A DNA stretch of 64,000 bases from JAKFDK01 sp036676195 (GTDB taxonomy: Bacteria; Bacillota; Sulfobacillia; Symbiobacteriales; ZC4RG38): positions 1 to 64,000 of the forward strand of contig JAKFDK010000120.1 in NCBI GenBank assembly GCA_036676195.1. The letters run 5' to 3'. The notes under the pieces are model-generated. The model did not search any database and was not told where the DNA came from. It worked only from the letters and a program-made list of their open reading frames with translations. Position numbers and translations under genes: made by a program. Positions 31,010-40,012 of this stretch are shown here, piece after piece (the stretch's first letter is position 1; every line of letters begins with the position of its first letter).

Positions 31010-33113
31010 CGTCGTTCGCTTCCTTCCTCTGCACTTCGCCCAGGTTAGGCGGATATTCAATCCGTGCGTGATGCACGCCGCCCAGGACCCGCACAAAGGT
31101 CCGCTGTAGAGCATCCAGGTCGCGCAGAGTCAGATCGGAGCGGTCCAGTTGCCCCTGGCGCAGGCGGTCCTGAAAGATCTTGTCTACCTGTTCTTCAATC
31201 TGCTCCTGGGTGAGCGGCCCCTTCTGGCGCAAGGCCCGGACGGACGCCTCGCACCCATCGGCGAGCATGGTGATGGCTGTTTCCTTCTTGCGCGGTCGTG
31301 GGCCGTCGTAACGAAAGTCATCCTCCAGGATATACTCATTGCTGCCGTTTTGGGTGGCCTTGTAATAAAAATAAGAAATGAGCATGTCGCCATGGTGTTC
31401 CCGCATGAAGTCAACGATTTCCTCAGGCAGGCGGTGCTCCCGGGCCATGTCCACGCCGTCCTTGACATGGCTGGCAATGATCAGGGCACTCAAGTGCGGT
31501 GGTAGCTTGTCGTGGGGATTCTCGTTCCCGAACTGGTTCTCAGTAAAGAAATAGGGCCTTTTGGCCTTGCCAATATCGTGGTAGTAGGCGCCGACCCGCG
31601 AGAGCATGGGGTCGGCGCCGATGGCGTCTGCCCCGGCCTCACACAGGTTGGCCACCAGGATGGTATGATGATAGGTACCGGGCGCCTCAACCAGCAGCTT
31701 TTTCAATAGCGGATGGTTCGGGTTGGCCAGCTCCAGTAGCTTGATCGGCGTGAGCACACCGAATAGGCTCTCCAAAATCGGCAGGGAACCGGCGGCCAGT
31801 ACCGCCGAAAGCAACCCGTTCAGCAGGCCCATACCCACGTTACGCCACAGGGCGAGGTCTTTAATGGAACCGGCGTTAATCAGATGCAAGGCCACAATGG
31901 CCACGGCCATTGCCGCACCCACAAACAGGCCGGCCCGGATCAGGTCAGACCGGGCCTCGACCCGCTTGACGCTGTACACGCCGACAAAGGCACCCACGCC
32001 GGCCGCCAGCATCACCGACCAGTCGCCCTCGACGGTCAGGCCAGTCAGCAGGCTGAGCACGGCGCCCACCACCAAAGCCACCCTGGCATCCAACAGAATC
32101 GTCAGCAGCATGGTGCCCACGGCCAGGGGCATGAGGTAGCCGGAAAAAGTCTTGATCAACAGGCCGATGACCAGCGTAATTAACCCGATAAAGCCAATCA
32201 TGGCCAGCCAGGTATCCCGCTCCAGGATATCCCGCCGGTCCCGCCAGAGGTATAAACCAACCAAGCTGACGGCCAGGGTGGAAAACAGGCCCACCCCTGT
32301 GATCTTACGGCTGTCTGCCCGGGGTCCCACCAGCCCCAGTTCTTCCATCGTGGCGTAATGTTCCTGGGTAACCAAATCGCCCTTGCGGACGATGATCACA
32401 CCCTTCTTCACCACGACGGCCGGGATCGCCGACCGAGCCGCAGTACGGGCCCTGGCGGTTTCTTCATCGTTGCGAACCAGGTTCGGTCTGATCTCGTTCT
32501 TGACCAGTTCCCGAGCCAACAGCCTGAGGGTATCCCCTTCCACCCCTGCCGGCACCCATTCAGACAGTCGGGCCCGGTGACTGTCCACGTCGTTGACTTC
32601 GATGCGGCTGGAGAGCAGGTTGTGCACCTGACCGGTGGTAGCCTCCTGCACCCGGTTCAGCATCGGGTCCGGTGCTGCCAGCGCAGCCGCCAGTACCGCT
32701 TCGGGCATCCCCATCAGGATCGGGCCAAGTTCGCTGATCTTGCGCTGGGTATCCCATTCCTGGTTGTTCCGGACCCGGTGCACCTCGCTGAAGGTCCGCT
32801 GCAGGGAAGCCTCAGCACCGGCCAGGACCTTCAGATCAATCTCAAACAGAGGCAGGACCTGCGCTTCAGCCGCCTTGCGTAATTCTTCTGTTCTGAGACG
32901 GTTTTCCACATCCCGCGTCGCCACGACATCCTGGGGGGCGGGTTCACCCACAATGGCGTTAACCCGGTCCGGAACCACATGGCCAACCAGCAGCAGGCTA
33001 AGCAGCGCGCTGAAAAATACCCCCCAGAAGATCCGGCGTGCGCGGGCGCTACGGTAGGTTACCTCCACCCAACCTTTAGCGAGTCGTTGCTTCAGATCGG
33101 TCCACAATTCCAA
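30903..33113 (-). CDS. pgpH: Cyclic-di-AMP phosphodiesterase PgpH (7TM-HD protein)
   Basis: A 736-residue membrane protein. One N-terminal membrane segment precedes an extracytoplasmic domain (about 45-290), then seven membrane helices (about 295-480), then a cytoplasmic HD domain with YHHTILVANLCEAGADAIG and AYYHDIGKAKRP. Family members hydrolyse c-di-AMP to pApA. The start is TTG at 33113, nine bases after GAGGAGG. The C-terminus is a low-complexity Gly/Thr/Pro tail of about 40 residues that overlaps the beginning of ybeY; the tail looks like sequence constrained by the other frame. Confidence 0.94.
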   Translation of the reverse strand: MELWTDLKQRLAKGWVEVTYRSARARRIFWGVFFSALLSLLLVGHVVPDRVNAIVGEPAPQDVVATRDVENRLRTEELRKAAEAQVLPLFEIDLKVLAGAEASLQRTFSEVHRVRNNQEWDTQRKISELGPILMGMPEAVLAAALAAPDPMLNRVQEATTGQVHNLLSSRIEVNDVDSHRARLSEWVPAGVEGDTLRLLARELVKNEIRPNLVRNDEETARARTAARSAIPAVVVKKGVIIVRKGDLVTQEHYATMEELGLVGPRADSRKITGVGLFSTLAVSLVGLYLWRDRRDILERDTWLAMIGFIGLITLVIGLLIKTFSGYLMPLAVGTMLLTILLDARVALVVGAVLSLLTGLTVEGDWSVMLAAGVGAFVGVYSVKRVEARSDLIRAGLFVGAAMAVAIVALHLINAGSIKDLALWRNVGMGLLNGLLSAVLAAGSLPILESLFGVLTPIKLLELANPNHPLLKKLLVEAPGTYHHTILVANLCEAGADAIGADPMLSRVGAYYHDIGKAKRPYFFTENQFGNENPHDKLPPHLSALIIASHVKDGVDMAREHRLPEEIVDFMREHHGDMLISYFYYKATQNGSNEYILEDDFRYDGPRPRKKETAITMLADGCEASVRALRQKGPLTQEQIEEQVDKIFQDRLRQGQLDRSDLTLRDLDALQRTFVRVLGGVHHARIEYPPNLGEVQRKEANDDGDSTEQRAGTGAAGTGPGTTDGASGPPDSGPGRP

Positions 33114-33175
33114 CGGGCTATGCCTCCTCGAGCGGCCCCGTGTCCAGGGTGGATCAGGGGCTGCACAAGAGCGCG

Positions 33176-34213
33176 TCAGCGTTTGACTTCACGGGCAGAA
33201 CCGGTAGAGGCATCCTCTGCCCGGCCTCCCTGTTGCTCGTATCGTTCGTAGGCCTGGATGATCCGTTGCACCAGTTCATGGCGTACCACGTCGGCTTCAG
33301 ACAGGTACACGATGGCAATGCCGGGTACACCGGCCAGAATATGACGGACTTCGGCCAAACCACTCTTAGTTCCGGCTGGCAAGTCCACCTGAGTGATGTC
33401 TCCGGTCACCACGGCCTTGGAGCCGAAACCCAACCGGGTGAGGAACATTTTCATCTGTTCCGGCGTCGTATTTTGTGCCTCGTCCAGAACAATGAAGGAG
33501 TCGTCCAGGGTCCGGCCCCGCATATAGGCTAACGGGGCAACTTCAATGCTGCCCTTATCGCGCAGCTTTTCAAACGACTCAACGCCCATGATGTCGAAAA
33601 TCGCATCATACAAGGGGCGCAGGTACGGATTCACCTTCTCCTGCAGGTCGCCAGGCAGAAACCCCAGTTTTTCGCCTGCCTCCACCGCCGGACGGGTCAG
33701 GATGATCCGGTTGACTTCCCGGTTCTTAAAGGCCGCGATGGCCATGGCCATGGCCAGATAGGTTTTACCGGTTCCCGCCGGACCAATCCCGAAGGTAATC
33801 CCGTTCTTGCGAATGGCGTCCGCGTACTGCTTCTGGCCAACCGTTTTCGGTTTAATTGCCCGGCCGCGCTGGGTAATAATCAGGGTGTCGGAAAAAACAT
33901 CGGCTAAAGAAACGTCCTTGTCTTCCCGGGCCAGGCGGGCTGCATACCGCACCTCACGCTCACTCAACGCATTGCCACTCTTAACGAGCCCCGCCAGCTC
34001 CTCCAGGAGGCAACTGACCTTCTCCACCGCTTCGGAAGTACCACTGATCAGTACTTCATTTCCCCGGGGCACCAGCTTGACTGGGAAATTGTCGGAGATA
34101 ATCTTGAGATGCACATCCCGGTGACCAAACAGAGCCAGGGCCTGCTCGTTGGTCTCACCCACTACTAACCGCTTCTCCAGCGTCTCACTCAAGTGCAGGG
34201 ATGCCCCCTTCAC
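33176..34213 (-). CDS. phoH: PhoH-like ATPase
   Basis: A 345-residue PhoH family protein. An N-terminal KH-like region (VKLVPRGNEVLISGT) precedes a P-loop ATPase domain (FGIGPAGTGKTYLAMA; DDSFIVLDEAQNTTPEQMK; GDITQVDLP). It is related to superfamily 1 helicases and linked to RNA metabolism. The start is taken as GTG at 34213, but no strong ribosome-binding site is present; the frame is open further upstream into yqfD. It lies in the canonical yqfD-phoH-pgpH order. Confidence 0.94.
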   Translation of the reverse strand: MKGASLHLSETLEKRLVVGETNEQALALFGHRDVHLKIISDNFPVKLVPRGNEVLISGTSEAVEKVSCLLEELAGLVKSGNALSEREVRYAARLAREDKDVSLADVFSDTLIITQRGRAIKPKTVGQKQYADAIRKNGITFGIGPAGTGKTYLAMAMAIAAFKNREVNRIILTRPAVEAGEKLGFLPGDLQEKVNPYLRPLYDAIFDIMGVESFEKLRDKGSIEVAPLAYMRGRTLDDSFIVLDEAQNTTPEQMKMFLTRLGFGSKAVVTGDITQVDLPAGTKSGLAEVRHILAGVPGIAIVYLSEADVVRHELVQRIIQAYERYEQQGGRAEDASTGSAREVKR

Positions 34214-34256
34214 GCGTTCGCAACCTGTTCGGGGCCGGACACGGACCCACGTCCTG

Positions 34257-35522
34257 CTAGGGCGCAGGGGCGGCCGGAATTCCTTCCGCCACCGGGCGGG
34301 GCCGGCCAATCTGCTCCCGAGTCTCCACCGTCAGGCGAAGCCCGACGTACGCCGGTGTGCGGACCAGCTCCTCAATTCGCTGTGCCGTGATTTTGTCGAT
34401 ACCGGGTGTCAACTGCCACCGGACCCGTTCCAGCAAGCGCTGCATCGCCTCTTCCCCGGCTGCCGCCAAATCCTGCGGGATTTGCCGGATGATAACTTCG
34501 GTGAAGCTGTCCGTCCTAACTTCGACAGGTGGCACCCAATTCCTCCACCCCGGCAGCCGGGTCACATGGACCTGGCTGTCGAAAGCGGCATACGGCTCCC
34601 TCCGGTCCCCCTTAAGAAGAATTTCCCTTTTCCCCGCCTGCAACACCACCCGCGTGGTATTGCGCCCCGTGGGTACCCTCTCCTCAACCTGAAGTGGTAC
34701 CTCCACGTAGTGTTGGTAGAAACAGCGGCCAAAGGCCACCCCCTGCGCCCGCCCCAGGCCCTCGGCCAGATCGGGCGGCGGCGGCCAGTTTTCCGGTTTT
34801 GTATAAGGTGTGCGCAGGGGCGGCTGGCTGTGCCGGTAAAAGATTCCTTCAATCAGGGTGTCACCAGGCTCCAGCACCTGCCCCGGCCTGGCCCGGGCCA
34901 GACCCCAAAAAGCCACGACACTGTCCAGCACACAGGGCTTGGCCGCCACCACATCTACCCGGCCCCCGGCGGGTAGCCGCCGTTCCACCTTGCGCTCAAC
35001 GACCTCCACCACAGCCCGCGTGCCCCGGGCACGCACCGTCACCCAGCCCAGATCGGGTACCAGTTGCGGCAGGCCGGCCTCCACCCGCTGCAGGTCCACC
35101 CGCCAGCGCACTGCCCCGGGGCGCAGCCCAAGTTGGGCAGCCCCCGCCCGGACGGCCCGGGCATCCACCATTTCGGCCCCCCTGACCTGAATCACCCAAA
35201 TATGACTGGTGAACCACACCAGCATGGCCAGTGAGAATATGGCACCGGCCAGCAGCGCCCACCGGCTTCTCAGACGGCGGGCCAGAAACGGCCCCCCCCA
35301 GCGGTGACGGATCTGCACCCGGCACCGGGCCGCTCTGGCCAGAGGTCGGATGCGCCAGAAGTCGGCCAGTAACAGGCGACCGGTCACTCCGCCCTGGTGG
35401 CGCCGCAGATCCCACAGGTCCATGCCGGCTTGCACCGCCAGGTTCACCAGGCGCTCCGGCGCCACACCGGTGATCGTCACATCCAGGTAACCGGAAAACA
35501 TGCGATACAGGCTGAGGAGCAT
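34257..35522 (-). CDS. yqfD: Sporulation protein YqfD
   Basis: A 421-residue YqfD, a sporulation-associated membrane protein of unknown biochemical role. The N-terminus GYLDVTITGVAPERLVNLAVQAGMDLWDL is conserved. A membrane segment lies at about 88-110, followed by a POTRA-like domain and a long beta-rich extracytoplasmic region (DTLIEGIFYR...). It follows yqfC by seven bases. Its presence supports an endospore-forming host. Confidence 0.93.
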   Translation of the reverse strand: MLLSLYRMFSGYLDVTITGVAPERLVNLAVQAGMDLWDLRRHQGGVTGRLLLADFWRIRPLARAARCRVQIRHRWGGPFLARRLRSRWALLAGAIFSLAMLVWFTSHIWVIQVRGAEMVDARAVRAGAAQLGLRPGAVRWRVDLQRVEAGLPQLVPDLGWVTVRARGTRAVVEVVERKVERRLPAGGRVDVVAAKPCVLDSVVAFWGLARARPGQVLEPGDTLIEGIFYRHSQPPLRTPYTKPENWPPPPDLAEGLGRAQGVAFGRCFYQHYVEVPLQVEERVPTGRNTTRVVLQAGKREILLKGDRREPYAAFDSQVHVTRLPGWRNWVPPVEVRTDSFTEVIIRQIPQDLAAAGEEAMQRLLERVRWQLTPGIDKITAQRIEELVRTPAYVGLRLTVETREQIGRPRPVAEGIPAAPAP

Positions 35523-35529
35523 CGTTTCC

Positions 35530-35805
35530 TCACTCCGTCAGTTGAACGGCCGAAATCTTTCCCAGTAAGACGATTTCCTCGGGGGTAATACTGGCAATGG
35601 TCAGGTCGCTGCCGCCCACCAACAAGCAGCCCCGCGGCACTTCTATGGCCACCCGGTCCGGCGTGTATTCCCGCAGCCCCCGGTGATTGCCCACAACCAG
35701 GTGTGCGTTTCCAACCAGTACCACCCGGGCCACATCCAACATGATGTCTTCCGGCAAGTCGAACAGGCTGGAGATTCGCCCCCGCAGGTCCCTGCCGTCC
35801 CCCAC
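35530..35805 (-). CDS. yqfC: Sporulation protein YqfC
   Basis: A 91-residue YqfC (B. subtilis homologue of about the same length). The core is FDLPEDIMLDVARVVLVGN...PRGCLLVGGSDLTIASITPEEIVLLGKI. The start is GTG at 35805, nine bases after GGAGG; the longer frame to 35850 adds 15 basic residues without a ribosome-binding site. It is a sporulation-linked small protein of unknown function, the first gene of the yqfC-yqfD-phoH run. Confidence 0.92.
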   Translation of the reverse strand: MGDGRDLRGRISSLFDLPEDIMLDVARVVLVGNAHLVVGNHRGLREYTPDRVAIEVPRGCLLVGGSDLTIASITPEEIVLLGKISAVQLTE

Positions 35806-35898
35806 TTTCCCGCACCTCCAACCGCCCCGTCGACCGCGTTGCCTGGCCACCCCCGGCCCGCGCTTGCTCTTAACTCTTATGAATCCTCAGGAGGAGCC

Positions 35899-37311
35899 AT
35901 GCGACTGCCAGTCCTGCTTTTAGCCGCAATGATCCTGCTGGTGCCGGGCTGCCGGCCCGCCGTACCGGGGTCCGCCCAACCGCAGCCCCCGTCCCTCCAG
36001 CCCCCTTCGCCCCTGGTCGTCAGCTTCCCGTCTGAACTCCAGGGGGTGGCAACAGCGCTCCGTCAAGCCTGGGCCGATGCCGGGCTGGAGGTGCACCTGC
36101 GCCAGGAACAGCAGCCCGGCCCTCCCGCTCACCTGGCTCTGGCCGTGGGCGCCGGTGAAACGGTCACGTGGGAGACCGGCGTGCCCGCGATCCCATTCCT
36201 GAGCCCAGATGCCGCCCAGCCTACCCCGGTGTTACTCGCGGATTTGCGATGGCGCCATACCCCAACACAACCGCCACAACCGGTTGGCCTGCGCCCCACT
36301 GGCATCTCCCACCCGCAGGCGGAACCGGCCACGGCGCTGGCACGCCGTCATTTCCGGCCGCGACCGGCACGCCCGGTTACACTGGCAGTAGCCGGCGACT
36401 TTATGCTGGCCCGGGGGGTGGGCGCTCGGATCCATGCCCTGGGACCGGCGTACCCGGTGGAGCTGGTCGCCGAACGGCTGCGCACTGCCGACCTGACCAT
36501 TGCCAACCTGGAAAGCCCCATCGGCCGGGCGGGCCAGCCCCTCCCGGGCAAGGGCATCTGGTTCCGGGCCGATCCGGCCGCAACCGAGACCTTGACCCTG
36601 GCCGGTCTCGACCTGGTTACCCTGGCCAATAACCACATCCTGGACTACGACACCGAGAACTTTCTGGAAACACTGGGGCATTTGAATCAGGCCGGAGTCC
36701 GCTACGTGGGCGGCGGCCGCACCCTGGCCGAAGCTCGGCAACCGGCCGTACTGGAGGCCGCCGGCCTGCGCGTTGCCTTTCTCAGTTACAGCCTGTTTGC
36801 AGACCTGTATTTCGACCCGCATTACCCCCGCCGCTTTACCGCCACCGATACGGTACCGGGCGTTGCACCGGTCCGTGATGCCGACCTGCTGGAGGATATC
36901 GCCCACGCACGCCGGGTGGCGGATGTGGTGGCGGTGGCATTCCACTGGGGTGAGGAGTACCAGAACCACCCCAATGCGGAACAGATTCGCCTGGCCCACC
37001 TGAGTGCCGATGCCGGTGCCGATCTGGTCCTTGGCTTCCACCCCCATGCGGTGCAAGGATTTGAGATCTATAAGAATACCTTTATCGCCTATTCCTTCGG
37101 TAATTTTATTATGGACGATGAGAGTCTTGGCACCATCCAACGGGAGTCCTTCCTGGCTGAGTTCACCTTCTTCCCCGGCGGCGGCCGCAGCGCCCGCATC
37201 ATTCCGGCCTACATCACCGGCTTCCGCCCCGCCTTCTTATCCGGCCCGGCCGCCGACCGCTTCCTTACCCGCCTGGCGCGGCTGAGCGCCGAAATTCCTC
37301 ACCAGCCATAG
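35899..37311 (+). CDS. CapA-family metallophosphatase-like lipoprotein
   Basis: A 470-residue secreted lipoprotein: lipobox LVPGC with Cys at about 18, a Pro/Gln-rich stretch, then a variable domain of about 120 residues. The CapA (PGA_cap) domain runs from about 160 to 440, with AVAGDFMLARGVG, NLESPIG, TLANNHILDYD, FHWGEEYQNHP and GFHPHAVQGFE, which supply metal and phosphate ligands of the calcineurin-like fold. In other bacteria CapA proteins take part in poly-gamma-glutamate synthesis, but no capBC is near. The start is ATG at 35899 with AGGAGGAGCC. It is divergent from yqfC. Confidence 0.9.
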   Translation: MRLPVLLLAAMILLVPGCRPAVPGSAQPQPPSLQPPSPLVVSFPSELQGVATALRQAWADAGLEVHLRQEQQPGPPAHLALAVGAGETVTWETGVPAIPFLSPDAAQPTPVLLADLRWRHTPTQPPQPVGLRPTGISHPQAEPATALARRHFRPRPARPVTLAVAGDFMLARGVGARIHALGPAYPVELVAERLRTADLTIANLESPIGRAGQPLPGKGIWFRADPAATETLTLAGLDLVTLANNHILDYDTENFLETLGHLNQAGVRYVGGGRTLAEARQPAVLEAAGLRVAFLSYSLFADLYFDPHYPRRFTATDTVPGVAPVRDADLLEDIAHARRVADVVAVAFHWGEEYQNHPNAEQIRLAHLSADAGADLVLGFHPHAVQGFEIYKNTFIAYSFGNFIMDDESLGTIQRESFLAEFTFFPGGGRSARIIPAYITGFRPAFLSGPAADRFLTRLARLSAEIPHQP

Positions 37312-37334
37312 GCACCCGGGCGGGTCCGCTCATA

Positions 37335-37362
37335 CCCTGGTGGAGAATGTCTGAGACCAGGG
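37335..37362 (+). promoter_or_regulatory. Hairpin covering the ribosome-binding site of the 37373 gene
   Basis: CCCTGGT (37335-37341) pairs with ACCAGGG (37356-37362), and the second arm includes the AGGGG used as ribosome-binding site. It may limit translation of the next gene or act as a terminator for the CapA-like gene, although no T-run follows. Confidence 0.4.
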
Positions 37363-37372
37363 GTGTACAACG

Positions 37373-37786
37373 TTGAGCGTATTAGGTGCCATTCCAACCT
37401 TGGTGGGAACTGCAGGGTCTCAGTGTTTTACTGGCCACGTCAACCTATTTCGGTTCTTTGCCCCGCCACAGCCGGGCACGGTGATCGGCCAGATCACGCC
37501 CTTGCTTGGCTCCCCGATCCCCATTGTCCAGTCCAGTCCCACTCCGCTCGGCGGTATCCCGCTCAGCGCAGCAGACGGGCGCTTCGCCACCCTCTGCGGC
37601 CGCCTGACCACCCGCGGCAATCAGGTGGTGCTGGACGTAACGCTAGTGAACCCGGGTGCCCCGTCACCCACCGGAACACCAGGGCTATTTGACCTGAACG
37701 CCCTCCTATTGCTGCTGTCTCTGCTCGGTCAGTTTGGGCGGACGCCACTGCCCGGTGCGTTCCCCCCTACATTCGGCCCGTTTTAG
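37373..37786 (+). CDS. Hypothetical protein, 137 aa
   Basis: Not recognised. Composition is rich in Pro, Gly, Thr and Leu, with LLLLLSLLGQFG near the C-terminus and a Phe/Pro-rich tail. No lipobox or clear signal peptide is present. The start is TTG at 37373, seven bases after AGGGGTG. It is followed closely by a strong terminator, which supports a real transcription unit. It could be a spore-coat or exosporium-type structural protein (guess from composition and host only). Confidence 0.55.
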   Translation: MSVLGAIPTLVGTAGSQCFTGHVNLFRFFAPPQPGTVIGQITPLLGSPIPIVQSSPTPLGGIPLSAADGRFATLCGRLTTRGNQVVLDVTLVNPGAPSPTGTPGLFDLNALLLLLSLLGQFGRTPLPGAFPPTFGPF

Positions 37787-37805
37787 CCCGACCGAAGTAT
37801 ATGAC

Positions 37806-37843
37806 AAAGCCCGCACCCGGTCTCGGGTGCGGGCCCTGTTTTA
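37806..37843. terminator. Bidirectional intrinsic terminator
   Basis: An 11-bp perfect stem (37809-37819 with 37824-37834, loop GTCT) has TGTTTT after it on the plus strand. It separates the 37373 gene from the convergent MBL hydrolase gene. Confidence 0.9.
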
Positions 37844-37885
37844 CTCACCTGCCTTGGCGTCTCAACCGGCAACTGGTCCCGGTGG

Positions 37886-38893
37886 CTACTCCCACGCCAC
37901 CGCCGCCCGCCACAGCTCCTGCCCGCCCCGCTCGGTTCGCAACACCGCTCCGGTATGGTGCAGGTAAGCGAGGACGGCCATGCTCTCGGCAACGGCCTGG
38001 CCCACCGTACTGGCACCACCGGCCAGCAGGGGCGACTCGCGCATCGCCAGTGCATGGGCGGTGAGTTCGTCGGACCCCAATTTACGTAACACACCCCGGA
38101 CCCGCTCCCGGTGAAAACGTACAGCACCGGCACAGAGACCCGGCAACTCTGCCCCCGGAAACGGCAGACCGTGACCGGGCAGCACCAGGCGGCACGTAAC
38201 GCCGCTCGCCCGCTCCAGTTGGGCCAGGTACTGCCCCAGGGGGTCTCCGGTTGCCCACGCTTCGAACCAAACCGCCCACCAGTTGGCGGAAGGCAGGACA
38301 TGGTCAGCGGAAAAGAGCCAGCCGCGGGCGGCTTCCCGTAGCATGACCTGGCCCGGCGAGTGACCGGGCACACCAATCACCTCAAGCTGCAGGTCACCCA
38401 CCATCAATACCTGGCCCGGCTCCAGCGGTTCCACCCGCGCCGGCATTTTGTACTCAACCGCCTGCGCCGTGCGCCGAGCCCCCGCCTGCTCCAACAGTGT
38501 TCCCGCCACGCCGTGGCGACTGAGCCATTCCTGGATTTCCGCCGAAGACCGCCGGCGCTGGGCCAGGTCAGCCGCATGCAGCCAGACCTGCCCGCCCCAG
38601 CGCGCATGCGTCGAGTTGGCCGCCGACGCGTGGTCGTCATGGCCGTGGGTCAGTAGCAGGTGGGTCAGCCCACCGGCTGGGACACCCGCCGCTTTCAGCG
38701 CCCGCCCCAGGGCCCGCAGGCTGGGGCCCCAGTTTAATCCGCAGTCAACCAGCGCCCATTGCCCGCCACTATGGAGTAGCCAGGCATTCACAAACGGCGT
38801 CGTCCAGGGCAGGGGCAACAAAATCCGGTAAAGCCCTGGTTCTACTTCAAAACAATTCTCGGCAACGACCCGTTCCACCACAGCGCGCTTCAA
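37886..38893 (-). CDS. MBL-fold metallo-hydrolase
   Basis: A 335-residue metallo-beta-lactamase-fold protein. The metal motif THGHDDH lies near residue 82, VPGHSPGQ near 179, SADHV near 199 and LPGHG near 243. A helical domain of about 90 residues follows, as in the LACTB2/glyoxalase-II-like subfamily. The substrate is unknown, probably a thioester or phosphoester. The start is called at TTG 38893 but has poor ribosome-binding spacing; GTG at 38881 or 38878 would give a typical N-terminus. Confidence 0.88.
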   Translation of the reverse strand: MKRAVVERVVAENCFEVEPGLYRILLPLPWTTPFVNAWLLHSGGQWALVDCGLNWGPSLRALGRALKAAGVPAGGLTHLLLTHGHDDHASAANSTHARWGGQVWLHAADLAQRRRSSAEIQEWLSRHGVAGTLLEQAGARRTAQAVEYKMPARVEPLEPGQVLMVGDLQLEVIGVPGHSPGQVMLREAARGWLFSADHVLPSANWWAVWFEAWATGDPLGQYLAQLERASGVTCRLVLPGHGLPFPGAELPGLCAGAVRFHRERVRGVLRKLGSDELTAHALAMRESPLLAGGASTVGQAVAESMAVLAYLHHTGAVLRTERGGQELWRAAVAWE

Positions 38894-38958
38894 CCCCCGA
38901 ACTGCTTGCCGTTATTACGGCCTACCGGACAGAATCTGCCCGCTTTCCACCGCAGAGG

Positions 38959-39399
38959 TCACGGCTGAGCAATCAGCCGCCCCAGCAGGGGATACTGATA
39001 GTGCTTGCCGCCCCAGGCCCGGGACAGGGCAAACAAACTGGTAAAGTACATGACCCACAGCAACACCGCCAGCCCTACCAGCGCCGGCGGCGCGGCCTGG
39101 GTGCCCATCAGCCAGCGCCACGGCTGGCCAATTGTCATACCCGAAAACTCCAGGGCCACCGCGGGACCGCCCACAACCAGCCCGCTGAGGACCTTGACCA
39201 GTAGCGTCGTCCCCTGCCAGAGCAGGGCCTGGCGCCCATGGGCAGCCATGAAGGGCGACCGGTGTCGATAAAACACATAGATCAGCACGTTGGCCAGAAA
39301 GCCAGATACTGCAAAAAAGACACCGATATGCTCAATGCCGGCAATCATCCGTTCTTCATAGCTCAGCTTCACGTTATGGTTCGACTCCGGTTGTGCCAC
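38959..39399 (-). CDS. DUF4870-like small membrane protein
   Basis: A 146-residue protein with a short polar N-terminus, then KLSYEERMIAGIEHIGVFF and three hydrophobic segments. FYRHRSPFMAAHGRQALLWQ between the first and second segments is typical of DUF4870 (Tic20-like) proteins. The function is unknown. The start is GTG at 39399 with GAGGCGG upstream, overlapping the end of the upstream gene (TAAAGTG), so the two are co-translated. Confidence 0.8.
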   Translation of the reverse strand: MAQPESNHNVKLSYEERMIAGIEHIGVFFAVSGFLANVLIYVFYRHRSPFMAAHGRQALLWQGTTLLVKVLSGLVVGGPAVALEFSGMTIGQPWRWLMGTQAAPPALVGLAVLLWVMYFTSLFALSRAWGGKHYQYPLLGRLIAQP

Positions 39400-39400
39400 T

Positions 39401-39970
39401 TTACCGCCTCCATGAGGGCCGAGTATGACGCAAAGCGCGCGGTGGGGCAAGGATTTCCGCCAGCACAACGGCCCGAGCCAGTTCGTTACGGGCGTACAGA
39501 TCCGGGAGAACGGTCGTTTGCTCTGCTGTCCACCCGGGCTGGTCCGGCGTCAGCACGTCGAGTTCCGGCGCCACACCCAGTTCAGTATCCAGCCCGTGTC
39601 CCAGTTGGGCCACCCGCTCGGCCTCACGGGCCAGACGCTGGGTTTCCAGGTCCATGGCCGCCCCCAGGCCCTGCCCGAAGTTCGGCACCGCAACGGCTTC
39701 CGTCGCCACATCTTCGACACGCATGTCGGCAGGGCCTTCCAGCCCTTGCCCCTCACCGCTGCCTTCCTCCTCCGGAGGCAACTCCCGGGGTGGGGGATCT
39801 GTCGGAAATGGCAGCCCCATCGGAAAAGCCACTGGCCCGTCGGGCCTGGGGCGCGCCGGCGCCCGGCGCCGCGCCGTGTCTTCCCGGCGACCGCGGCCCA
39901 ATAACCGCCGTCCCAGCGGCATCACCACAAACACCACAAAAATCAGGAGCGCCAGCGGGTCAAACTTCAT
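39401..39970 (-). CDS. Hypothetical single-pass membrane protein, 189 aa
   Basis: Not recognised. Residues 5-20 (PLALLIFVVFVVMPLG) form one membrane segment, then a basic Arg/Pro-rich stretch, a low-complexity Pro/Glu/Gly stretch and a helical C-terminal half ending in an ARNELARAVVLAEIL helix. It lies between floA and the DUF4870 gene, so it may be an accessory membrane protein of the flotillin module (inference from position). Confidence 0.65.
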   Translation of the reverse strand: MKFDPLALLIFVVFVVMPLGRRLLGRGRREDTARRRAPARPRPDGPVAFPMGLPFPTDPPPRELPPEEEGSGEGQGLEGPADMRVEDVATEAVAVPNFGQGLGAAMDLETQRLAREAERVAQLGHGLDTELGVAPELDVLTPDQPGWTAEQTTVLPDLYARNELARAVVLAEILAPPRALRHTRPSWRR

Positions 39971-40012
39971 GGGGCTCAGGCCCCCTTATCCGCACGTTTG
40001 CAGCCCGGCTGT